Shown here: piece after piece, positions 8,421 through 16,194 of the stretch
How positions within the stretch are numbered: position 1 is the first letter of the stretch
Layout: each line of letters starts with the position of its first letter
Source: Sandaracinaceae bacterium
Lineage (GTDB): Bacteria > Myxococcota_A > Polyangia > Polyangiales > Sandaracinaceae
Reading direction: 5' to 3'
NCBI GenBank assembly: GCA_020633195.1
Contig: JACKEC010000014.1
Coordinates: 310,001-374,000 of the forward strand
DNA: 64,000 bases
Notes under the pieces: generated by a model
Told to the model about the DNA's origin: nothing
Databases searched by the model: none
The model's input: the letters and a program-made list of their open reading frames with translations, nothing else
Translations under genes and position numbers: made by a program

Positions 8421-10516
8421 TCTACAGGTTCTCCGACCCGCTCCCGCTGGACCGAGGCGCCGCCGCGCGGCTGCTCGGAGGGAAGGGGGCGTCGCTCGCG
8501 CACCTGAACCAGCTCGGGCTGCCGGTGCCGCCGGGGTTCACGCTCTCGACGGAGCTCTACCACCAGCTCGAGGCGCGAGGCCGGCTCCCCGAGGACCTCG
8601 ACGAGCGGCTCCGCGCCGCGCTCGCCGAGGTCGAGGCGGCGGCCGGGCGCACGTTCGGCGATCCCGGCCGACCGCTCCTGCTGGCGGTGCGCTCCGCGGG
8701 GCCGTCCTCGATGCCGGGGATGCTCGAGACGGTGCTCGACGTGGGCGTGAACGCGCAGACCCTCGAGGGCCTCGTCGCGCTCGGCGGCCGCCGGTTCGCG
8801 CTCGACGTCCGGCGCAGGTTCCTCGAGTCGTACGCGAGCGTGGTGCTCGGCGTGCCGCGCGCGGCGTTCGCGGCGCTGATCGGGCCACGCGAGGTGCCCG
8901 ACCTCGAGGACGACGCGCTCGCGGCGCTCCTCGCGGAGATGGACGAGCTGATCGAGCACGAGGCGGGCGAGGGCATCCCGCAGGATCCGTGGCAGCAGCT
9001 GCGGGCCTCGATCGACGGCGTGCTCGCCTCGTGGCGCACCCCGCGCGCGCAGAAGTACCGCGACGCCCAGGGCATCCCGGCCGCCGAGGGCACCGCGATC
9101 GTGGTGCAGGCGATGGCCTTCGGGAACCTCGACGAGCGGTCGGGCGCCGGCGTCGTCTTCAGCCGCAACCCGTCCACCGGCGAGCGCGCGCTCTTCGGCG
9201 AGTGGCTCCGCCGAGGGCAGGGCGAGGACGTGGTGAGCGGTCGGCGCACGCCGCTGCCGCTCGCGAGCGCGCAGGTCCGGCGGGGGATGGAGGATTGCTC
9301 CCTCGAGAAGGCGATGCCCGAGGTCTTCGCGCAGCTGCGCCCGCTCTGCGAGCGGCTCGAGGCGCACTTCGGCGACGTCGTGGACGTCGAGATCACGATC
9401 GAGGCGGGGCGCCTCTCGGTCCTGCAGTGTCGGAGCGCGAAGCGCACCGCGCGGGCCGCCGCGCGGGTCGCGGTGGAGATGCACGCGGAGGGCGTGTCCA
9501 CGCGGACGCAGGCGCTGCGGCAGGTCGACCCGGCGAGCCTCCGTCAGCTGCTCACCCCGCGGCTGCCGGACCCCGAGACCCTCGCGGCGCAGGGGCTGGT
9601 CCCCGTCGCGCGCGGGCTCGCGGCGAGCCCCGGCGCCGCGGCGGGCCGCGTCGTCCTCGACGGCCACCAGGCGGCGCGCTTCGGCGACGGCGAGGACCTC
9701 GTGCTCGTGCGCGCCGACACCAGCGCCGAGGACGTCGAGACCATGCGCTCGGTCAGCGGCGTGCTCACCTCGGCCGGCGGGCTCACGTCCCACGCCGCGG
9801 TGGTCGCGCGCGCGATCGGGAAGCCCTGCGTGACCGGCGCGTCGGGCCTTCACGTGGACTACGGCGCCCGCCAGGTGGTCGCCAAGATGGGCGGTGAGGT
9901 CCTCCGCGAGGGGGACATGATCACCATCGACGGCTCGCGCGGCCTCGTCTACGCGACGGCCGTGGCGGTGGAGCCCGCGCCGGCCTCGGAGCACGTCGAG
10001 CGGCTCCTCGAGTGGGCCGACGAGGCGCGCGAGGCCCTCGTGTTCGCCGAGGCGAGCAGCGCGCGGCTCGCGACGATCGGGCGCCGGTTCGGCAGCGACG
10101 GGGTCGCCGCGCTCGGGGCGTCGGCCTCGGCCCTGGCGTTCCTCGTGGAGGCGGCCGGCGACGGGGTGGTCCTCGCGCGGGCGAGCGGCGAGGCCGCGAT
10201 CGGCGCCGCGCTCGAGACCCTCCGGCCCGATCGGGACCACCTCCTGGTCCCCGAGGCCGAGCTCGAGATCGCCCGCCGGAAGCGTGGGGACCGGGCCTTC
10301 CCGATCTGGAGCGAGGGCCGGGGCGTGGCCGATGGCTACTTCGTCGACTCCCTCGAGGACCTCGCCGGGCTGCCCGAGGCGGTGTGGGTCGGTTTCCGGG
10401 CCGACGAGCAGAGCCGCCCCCTCCTCGACGAGGCCCTGACGGGGAGGCGCCGCGTGGTCCTCGTGGTCCATCCGCTCGACGTCCCGGTGGGGCGCTTGCT
10501 GGCCGGACAAGCATGA
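8417..10516 (+). CDS. Pyruvate, phosphate dikinase-like protein with degenerate PEP domain
   Basis: 699 residues; true PPDKs have ~870-900. The N-terminal ATP-grasp region is good: LLGGKGASLAHLNQLGLPVPPGFTL, AVRSAGPSSMPGMLETVLDVG, GAGVVFSRNPSTGE, and the QCRSAKRTARAA end. The swivelling phospho-His domain is present with GGLTSHAAVVARAIGKPCVTG; His459 would be the phosphorylated residue. After it, the LEWADEAREALVFAEASSARL stretch keeps the outline of the PEP/pyruvate barrel entry (normally ...WADxxRxLxVRANAD), but the GIGLCRTEHMF signature and the other barrel motifs are missing and only ~170 divergent residues remain. ATP-to-His transfer is plausible; conversion of PEP and pyruvate is not. 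A regulatory or alternative phosphotransfer role is inference. glyQS followed by ppdK is a recurrent order in bacteria, which suggests an old, decayed ppdK. Confidence 0.88.
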   Translation: MIYRFSDPLPLDRGAAARLLGGKGASLAHLNQLGLPVPPGFTLSTELYHQLEARGRLPEDLDERLRAALAEVEAAAGRTFGDPGRPLLLAVRSAGPSSMPGMLETVLDVGVNAQTLEGLVALGGRRFALDVRRRFLESYASVVLGVPRAAFAALIGPREVPDLEDDALAALLAEMDELIEHEAGEGIPQDPWQQLRASIDGVLASWRTPRAQKYRDAQGIPAAEGTAIVVQAMAFGNLDERSGAGVVFSRNPSTGERALFGEWLRRGQGEDVVSGRRTPLPLASAQVRRGMEDCSLEKAMPEVFAQLRPLCERLEAHFGDVVDVEITIEAGRLSVLQCRSAKRTARAAARVAVEMHAEGVSTRTQALRQVDPASLRQLLTPRLPDPETLAAQGLVPVARGLAASPGAAAGRVVLDGHQAARFGDGEDLVLVRADTSAEDVETMRSVSGVLTSAGGLTSHAAVVARAIGKPCVTGASGLHVDYGARQVVAKMGGEVLREGDMITIDGSRGLVYATAVAVEPAPASEHVERLLEWADEAREALVFAEASSARLATIGRRFGSDGVAALGASASALAFLVEAAGDGVVLARASGEAAIGAALETLRPDRDHLLVPEAELEIARRKRGDRAFPIWSEGRGVADGYFVDSLEDLAGLPEAVWVGFRADEQSRPLLDEALTGRRRVVLVVHPLDVPVGRLLAGQA

Positions 10517-10652
10517 GGCCCAAGGCCGGAGCTCCGCGGTGAGTCCTTCGGCCGTGCGTCAGGTGCGTGTAGCCGTGGTGGATACCCGCGATGCTTGATT
10601 TTTATGGGCGGTGGACGAACCATTGGGGTCCACCCTGGGTGTCGGACTTCGC

Positions 10653-12296
10653 ATGAGTGAGAACCTTCCCGTGATGGCCCTGCCGGACCCCGTCGAGCAG
10701 GAAGATCCGCTCGTCGGCCTGACGGTGGACGGCCGCTACCTGATCGAGCGCAAGCTCGGTGAGGGCGGGATGGGCGTGGTCTACAAGATCAAGCACGTCG
10801 TCTTGCAGAAGGATCTCGCCATGAAGATCCTCCGAGCCGACGTCTCGAAGGACCAGGAGATCATCACTCGCTTCCGCCAGGAGGCGCAGTCCGCGTCCGC
10901 GATCGGCAGCCAGCACATCATCGACATCAGCGACTTCGGGACGCTGAAAGACGGCTCGACGTACTTCGTGATGGAGTACCTCGACGGCGTCGAGCTCTCC
11001 GACGTGGCCGAGGGCGAAGAGCCGGTGCCCGCGGAGCGCGTGATCGCGATCGCCAAACAGCTCTGCGACGCGCTCGGCGCCGCGCACGATCGCGGGATCG
11101 TCCACCGCGACATGAAGCCGGACAACGTCTTCCTCGTGAAGCGCGGCAACAACGCAGACTTCGTGAAGGTCCTCGACTTCGGCATCGCGAAGGTCGGCGG
11201 CGCGAACAGCAAGCTGACCAAGGCGGGCCAGGTCTTCGGGACTCCGCACTACATGAGCCCGGAGCAGTGCTCGGGGCAGTCGGTCGATCAGCGCACGGAC
11301 ATCTACGCCGTCGGCGTGATCCTGTACGAGCTCGCGTGCGGGAAGGTGCCGTTCGACGCCGACAACCTGATGGGCATCCTCACCAAGCACATCTACGAGC
11401 AGCCCATCCCGCCGCATCAGCTCCCGCCGCCGCACGACGTGCCGCCAGGGCTCGAGGCGGTGATCCTCAAGGCGCTCGCGAAGTCGACCGACCAGCGGTA
11501 CCAGTCGATGGCGGAGATGCGGGCGGATCTCGACCTCATCTCCGAGGGCGCGACGCCCGGCGCCGTCCTCGACGCGGTCAAGCGCAACACCACGCCCCTC
11601 ATCCGCCCGGACGGGACCGGCGCCCACTCCGCGATGACGATGGGGATCGGCGGCGAAGCGCCGGCCGAGGCCAGCAAGGCCCCCATCATCCTGGGCGCGG
11701 TGGTCGGGTTGGTCGCGCTGCTCGGCGTGGGCGCGGCCGTCTACTTCTTGTTCCTCGCCGGCGACGACCCGACCCCGATCGTGGAGGCCCAGGATCCGCC
11801 GCCGGCTCCCGATCCGGTCCCCGACCCCGTGGCCGTCGAGGGGACGGAGGGCACCGAGGGCACCGAAGGCACGGAGGGGACCACGGAGCCGACCGAGGCG
11901 CCGCCCCCCGCGGTGGCGATGATCACGGTGGTGAGCGAGCCCGAGGGCGTCGAGGTCTGGGTGGTGGATCCCACGGCCGGCGAGACGCTGGCGGGGAACA
12001 CGCCGTTCGAGCTGCCGAGGCCCCCCGCGGGCCAGTTCGTGAACCTGGTGCTCAAGCAGCCGGGGTTCACCGAGCACCCGATCCGCGTGGGGCAGTTCAC
12101 GTCCGAGCAGGTCAGCGTCACGCTCCACGCCAGCAGCGGGGGGTCGACGGGTGGCCGGTCGAGCGCGCGCCGCCGCGGCAACCAGACGGGGACCACCACG
12201 ACGCCCGTCACCCCGCCGCCCACCGAGGAGACGCCGCCCGCGCGGCGCCGCGGCACGGGCGTCGGCAGCGAAGTGCTCGACCCCTGGGCCCGCTGA
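10653..12296 (+). CDS. Membrane-anchored Ser/Thr protein kinase with PEGA-like tail
   Basis: 547 residues from the ATG at 10653 (a GTG at 10611 in frame is less likely). Hanks-type kinase: Gly loop LGEGGMGVVYKIKH, lysine in DLAMKIL, catalytic loop VHRDMKPDNVFL (about residue 150), DFGIAK, activation segment GTPHYMSPEQ, and DIYAVGVILYELACG. One membrane helix follows at about residues 342-369 (IILGAVVGLVALLGVGAAVY). The outer part has a Pro/Asp/Thr linker with GTEGTEGTEG repeats, then a PEGA-like beta domain (MITVVSEPEGVEVWV) and a basic Arg/Thr tail. All catalytic residues are present, so it should be active. Myxobacteria carry many such kinases. It precedes two large lipoprotein genes, though a functional link is not shown. 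The 136-base gap before it (10517-10652) contains no gene; I see no convincing promoter or terminator there. Confidence 0.93.
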   Translation: MSENLPVMALPDPVEQEDPLVGLTVDGRYLIERKLGEGGMGVVYKIKHVVLQKDLAMKILRADVSKDQEIITRFRQEAQSASAIGSQHIIDISDFGTLKDGSTYFVMEYLDGVELSDVAEGEEPVPAERVIAIAKQLCDALGAAHDRGIVHRDMKPDNVFLVKRGNNADFVKVLDFGIAKVGGANSKLTKAGQVFGTPHYMSPEQCSGQSVDQRTDIYAVGVILYELACGKVPFDADNLMGILTKHIYEQPIPPHQLPPPHDVPPGLEAVILKALAKSTDQRYQSMAEMRADLDLISEGATPGAVLDAVKRNTTPLIRPDGTGAHSAMTMGIGGEAPAEASKAPIILGAVVGLVALLGVGAAVYFLFLAGDDPTPIVEAQDPPPAPDPVPDPVAVEGTEGTEGTEGTEGTTEPTEAPPPAVAMITVVSEPEGVEVWVVDPTAGETLAGNTPFELPRPPAGQFVNLVLKQPGFTEHPIRVGQFTSEQVSVTLHASSGGSTGGRSSARRRGNQTGTTTTPVTPPPTEETPPARRRGTGVGSEVLDPWAR

Positions 12297-12356
12297 CGAC
12301 TTCCAGTGGACTTGGCGTTGCCGGGCTCCGGGCCGCCGACTAAGGTCCGGCTGCTC

Positions 12357-13745
12357 ATGCACGTCCGCGTATCGCTGGCCCTCCTCGCCTCGATCGGCGC
12401 CGCCGCCTGCAACTTCTCGCAGGCCGGCCTCGATCCGACGCCGACGACCATGAACTTCCCGATCGCGATCGAGCTGTTTCAGCCCGACCCGGCGGCGGCG
12501 GACGCCAGCCACCTGTTCGTGGTGAACAGCAACTTCGATCTGCGGTTCAACACCGGCAGCGTGCAGGCCATCGACCTCGCCCGGGTGAACGACCTGCTCG
12601 CGAGCGAGTGCGGCGGCGGCGGCGAGGACTGCGTCCTCGACCGGCTCACGTTCATCGACGACAACCGCGCCGACATGCACCCGGTGATCCTCGACGAGGT
12701 GGGCCTCGGCTCCCACGCCGACGGGCTCGCGCTGCGGCCGAGCGATCAGCGGCGCCTCTACTTCCCCGTCCGCTCGACGCGCGATCTGACGAGCATCGAC
12801 TTCGATCCCGCGAGCGGCTTCACGTGCGATCAGTCCTACCGCGCCGAGGTCGAGCCGGGCACCGCGCGCTGGGACGCGGCCGACATCCCGCGCTGCTCCG
12901 ACGCGCACCGCGTCACGCGCCGCGAGGCCGTCGCCAACGAGCGCGAGCTCGACCTCACGGGTGATCCGGTCGCGGTCGCCGTCGTGCCGTCGCTCGACGT
13001 GGGCTCGACCGAGGTCGGCGACTTCCTCCTGATGGCCCTGCGCGATGGCCGGGTGGCGCTCTTCCTCGACGACGGCTCGGGCGCCTCGCCGGAGCTGCTA
13101 CACATCGCGGACGGCTTCCCGAACAACCTGGTCACCCTCACCATGGAGCCGGGCACCGGCGTCGGCTGGCTCACCGCGGTCGGCACCAACGAGATCGCCC
13201 GCGTGGGGATCGTGGTCGACTCCGGCACGCCGTCGCGCTCCTTCGTCTACGACGGGGGGCGGCTGCGGCTCGGCGGGATCGACGACGGGCAGGACTCGCG
13301 CGACATCCAGTTCCACCCGCAGCGCCCGGACACGGCCTTCATCCTGTCGCGTCGGCCCGAGTCGGTCATCGAGGTCGACCTCCAGCGCCGCGGGCTGACG
13401 AACATGGACTTCGGTCTGCGCGCGGTGTTCGAGGTGGGCCGCGGCCCCTCGCGCCTCGTCACCACCGTCATCGACGGGCGGACGTTCGTGCTCGCGAGCT
13501 GCTTCGACGCCCAGCGCCTCTTCATCATCGACGCCGAGGTCGGGGCGCTCGTCGCGGTCGTCGGCGGCTTCTCCGGCCCCTTCGAGACGGTGATCGACCC
13601 CCACGCGAACCGCCTCTACATGGTCGACTTCAGCGTCTCCGTGATCCGCGTCCTGGACATCTCCCCCCTCGCGAGCGGTGGCGTCCCGACGCTCATCGGC
13701 ACGCTGGGCAACCTGACGCCCGTGATGAGCTTGACGGGCAACTGA
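12357..13745 (+). CDS. Large lipoprotein, beta-propeller-like
   Basis: 462 residues from the ATG at 12357, chosen because it gives a lipoprotein signal MHVRVSLALLASIGAAACNFS with lipobox Cys; upstream in-frame codons add a non-signal extension. The mature chain is rich in short repeated strands of the sort seen in WD40/YncE-like propellers: LFVVNSNFDLRFNTGSVQAI, RRLYFPVRSTRDLTSIDF, DIQFHPQRPDTAFILSRR, RLYMVDFSVSVIRVLDI. No catalytic motif. Only three bases separate it from the next gene, which has the same architecture, so they look like a paired surface-protein operon. Function unknown; binding or display at the outer membrane is an inference. Confidence 0.85.
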   Translation: MHVRVSLALLASIGAAACNFSQAGLDPTPTTMNFPIAIELFQPDPAAADASHLFVVNSNFDLRFNTGSVQAIDLARVNDLLASECGGGGEDCVLDRLTFIDDNRADMHPVILDEVGLGSHADGLALRPSDQRRLYFPVRSTRDLTSIDFDPASGFTCDQSYRAEVEPGTARWDAADIPRCSDAHRVTRREAVANERELDLTGDPVAVAVVPSLDVGSTEVGDFLLMALRDGRVALFLDDGSGASPELLHIADGFPNNLVTLTMEPGTGVGWLTAVGTNEIARVGIVVDSGTPSRSFVYDGGRLRLGGIDDGQDSRDIQFHPQRPDTAFILSRRPESVIEVDLQRRGLTNMDFGLRAVFEVGRGPSRLVTTVIDGRTFVLASCFDAQRLFIIDAEVGALVAVVGGFSGPFETVIDPHANRLYMVDFSVSVIRVLDISPLASGGVPTLIGTLGNLTPVMSLTGN

Positions 13746-13748
13746 TCC

Positions 13749-16184
13749 ATGAAGCGCGTCCTCTTCTTCCCGGCGCTGCTCGCGCTCGCGTGCAGCAACC
13801 CGACCCCCACGGCCCCGCCGGCCGCGTTCGACCGGCCCGAGGACGTGGCGTTCTTCTGCTGGAACCTCACCACCAACTCGGTGACCGCGCTCGCCGACTG
13901 CCGGCCGCCGACCCCCTCCAGCGTCGACGACGACGACGGCGAGCCGCCCGTCGGCTACGCGCTGCACGCCCTCGTCACCCAGACCACGACGGGCGAGGTC
14001 GCCGCCGCGCGCATCACCGGCACCGACGGCGAGCCGGGAGTCATCGACACCGACGTGCGCATCCCCGGCTACACCTTCGCCGCGGTCGGCGACGTCCCGT
14101 CGGCGCTGGCCGTGTCGCGGATCGATCCGCAGAACGTCTTCGTCCTCTCGCGCGGCAGCGCCGACGTGTCGGTCATCCACACCGCCGACTTCCGCCGCGG
14201 CCTCGGCGCGGGCTCGACCGCGTTCCCGCTCCCCGGTGACCGGCCGCTCCCCTCGGCGATGCGCCTCACGCCCGACGAGGACGCCCTGCTCGTCGCGCTG
14301 CCCGAGACGGGCCAGCTCGCGCGGATCCCCGTGTCGGGCGAGACGCTCGGCGACGCGACGCTCCTCGACCTCGTCGCGACGCTCCCGGATCCCGTCGACC
14401 TCCGCATGGTCGCCGCCGAGAGCCTCCCGCCGCGCTGGCTCTACACCTGCGACGCTCCGTCGCTGTACGAGCCGCCCATCATCGCGCCGCGCGATCCGGT
14501 GAGCCTCGAGGTGCTGCCCGGGCCCGCCGCGATGATCGAGGATCCGATCACGCGGGAGATCATCGTCGCCGACGGCGCGCTCCCGCTCCTCCACGTCATC
14601 GACCCGGTGTCGTTCACGGAAACGCTGACGATCGGGATCTCGGTCCCCGTGCGCGCGCTGGCGCTCACGCCGCTGGTCCCCGCGACCATCGAGTCCACGA
14701 CGCCCACCGAGCGCTACCTCTACGCGGTCGACGCGACCGACGGATCGATCCTGGCCATCGACTGGTCCGACCGGGCGCGGCCCACCTTCGGCGCGGTGCT
14801 CCCGGTCGAGGTGCAGCCGCCGTACGACCGCCTCAACGTGCCGTTCCCGGCTCGAGCGCTCGCCGTGGTGTCGCCGTCCTACGACGCCGACGAGCCCATC
14901 GTCGCTTGCGCCGACGCGCAGGACGGCGGCTACGCCTCGGGCGTGAACCTCCACGGCGTCTTCCTCGCGGTCGGCACCGTCGACGGTCGCGTCCGCTTCT
15001 ACGACGTGTTCGACGAGGACACGGAGTGCCGCGGCTACGACTGCGGCGGGGGGCGCGACCTCGACGTCGAGGACCAGATCGTCGCGATCGGGCGGCACCG
15101 CCCGCGGCTCGGCGCCTACATGAGCGTGGGCGTCTCCCTCGACCCGAGCCCCACGTGGGACACCGACAGCGTCGGCGTCGAGCTCGTGACCGACAGCGGG
15201 GTGACCGGCGCGCCGGACCTCGTGCCGGTCCTGACCCCGGTGACCTGCGACGCGCCGCTGGACTCCTTGTTCCCGGAGGAGGGCACGCCGCTCGTCTGCG
15301 CCGTGCGCGATCCCTGGGCGGCGATCAGCCAGTCCTTCATCGCCACCTTCGAGGGCGCGATCCCGTTCACCTCGACCACGGGCGCGAACTTCGAGGACGG
15401 GGGCCTGACGCTCGTCACGCACACCGACTACTGCTCGGTCGGCGTCATCGGCAGCCTCGACGTGCCGACCGACGGGGGCGCGTACCTCGGGGGCTACGCC
15501 GGCGACGTGGTCGCCGTCACGGGCGACCTGCCGCCGTCGATCCTGTCGACGACCGACGAGGCGCTCCTCAACCGCTGCAACGCGCTCACCGAGCGGACCA
15601 CGGGCGGCGACATCACGCCGGTGCTGATCCAGATCGAGCACGTGGAGAGCCACCCCGACGACATCCACTCGAGCTACGTCGGTCGGCTCCGGCTGCGCGA
15701 GGCGCTCATCCGGCCCGCGACGGCGACGGTCGCGGACGTCCTCGAGTGCTACCCCGAGCTGCTCGAGATGGAGGTCCGCTCGCAGAACAGCTTCGTCGTC
15801 ACCGCGGGGCGGCGCGGCTTCCAGCACCCCATCGTCGAGGGCGCCTCGCACTTCTGCGAGGTCGACGCCGCCCGCGCCGACGCGCTGCAGCGCGGGCGCG
15901 CCTTCTTCGACTCGGTGTTCCAGACGACGGAGGTCACGTTCGCGCTCGGCGCGCGCCCCGGCGACATCACCGGGCGTCACCCCGAGCTGCAGATGACGGT
16001 CGCCGACGTCCCCACGGGGCTCAACGTGGACATCTCCACGGTCGGCGGGACGAGCGGCGCCTCGCTCCTCACGCGCCTCGTCTACAACGACGTCGACGAC
16101 CGCCTCTACGCGGTCGACCAGTCGGTGCAAGGCCTCTTGCGCCTCAAGCTGAGCCGCCTGAGCGTGCAGCAGACCTTCCGGTAG
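13749..16184 (+). CDS. Very large lipoprotein, beta-propeller-like
   Basis: 811 residues from ATG 13749. Signal MKRVLFFPALLALACSNPTP has a lipobox LALAC. The body contains propeller-like strand repeats (PSALAVSRIDPQNVFVLSRG, RYLYAVDATDGSILAIDW, VGTVDGRVRFYDVFDEDTEC, LVYNDVDDRLYAVDQSVQGL). A paired-Cys segment (ECRGYDCGGGRD) and other Cys residues suggest disulfides. It follows the 462-residue lipoprotein gene by three bases, and mutS starts 10 bases after it. Both share a Cys-lipobox and YVTN-like repeats, so co-expression and a shared complex are likely. No known enzyme domain is seen. Confidence 0.85.
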   Translation: MKRVLFFPALLALACSNPTPTAPPAAFDRPEDVAFFCWNLTTNSVTALADCRPPTPSSVDDDDGEPPVGYALHALVTQTTTGEVAAARITGTDGEPGVIDTDVRIPGYTFAAVGDVPSALAVSRIDPQNVFVLSRGSADVSVIHTADFRRGLGAGSTAFPLPGDRPLPSAMRLTPDEDALLVALPETGQLARIPVSGETLGDATLLDLVATLPDPVDLRMVAAESLPPRWLYTCDAPSLYEPPIIAPRDPVSLEVLPGPAAMIEDPITREIIVADGALPLLHVIDPVSFTETLTIGISVPVRALALTPLVPATIESTTPTERYLYAVDATDGSILAIDWSDRARPTFGAVLPVEVQPPYDRLNVPFPARALAVVSPSYDADEPIVACADAQDGGYASGVNLHGVFLAVGTVDGRVRFYDVFDEDTECRGYDCGGGRDLDVEDQIVAIGRHRPRLGAYMSVGVSLDPSPTWDTDSVGVELVTDSGVTGAPDLVPVLTPVTCDAPLDSLFPEEGTPLVCAVRDPWAAISQSFIATFEGAIPFTSTTGANFEDGGLTLVTHTDYCSVGVIGSLDVPTDGGAYLGGYAGDVVAVTGDLPPSILSTTDEALLNRCNALTERTTGGDITPVLIQIEHVESHPDDIHSSYVGRLRLREALIRPATATVADVLECYPELLEMEVRSQNSFVVTAGRRGFQHPIVEGASHFCEVDAARADALQRGRAFFDSVFQTTEVTFALGARPGDITGRHPELQMTVADVPTGLNVDISTVGGTSGASLLTRLVYNDVDDRLYAVDQSVQGLLRLKLSRLSVQQTFR

Positions 16185-16194
16185 CCTCGCCTCG

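Noticed and set aside
10517..10652. Promoter or small RNA gene before the Ser/Thr kinase
   Set aside because: No box pair with correct spacing and no stable fold was evident by eye.
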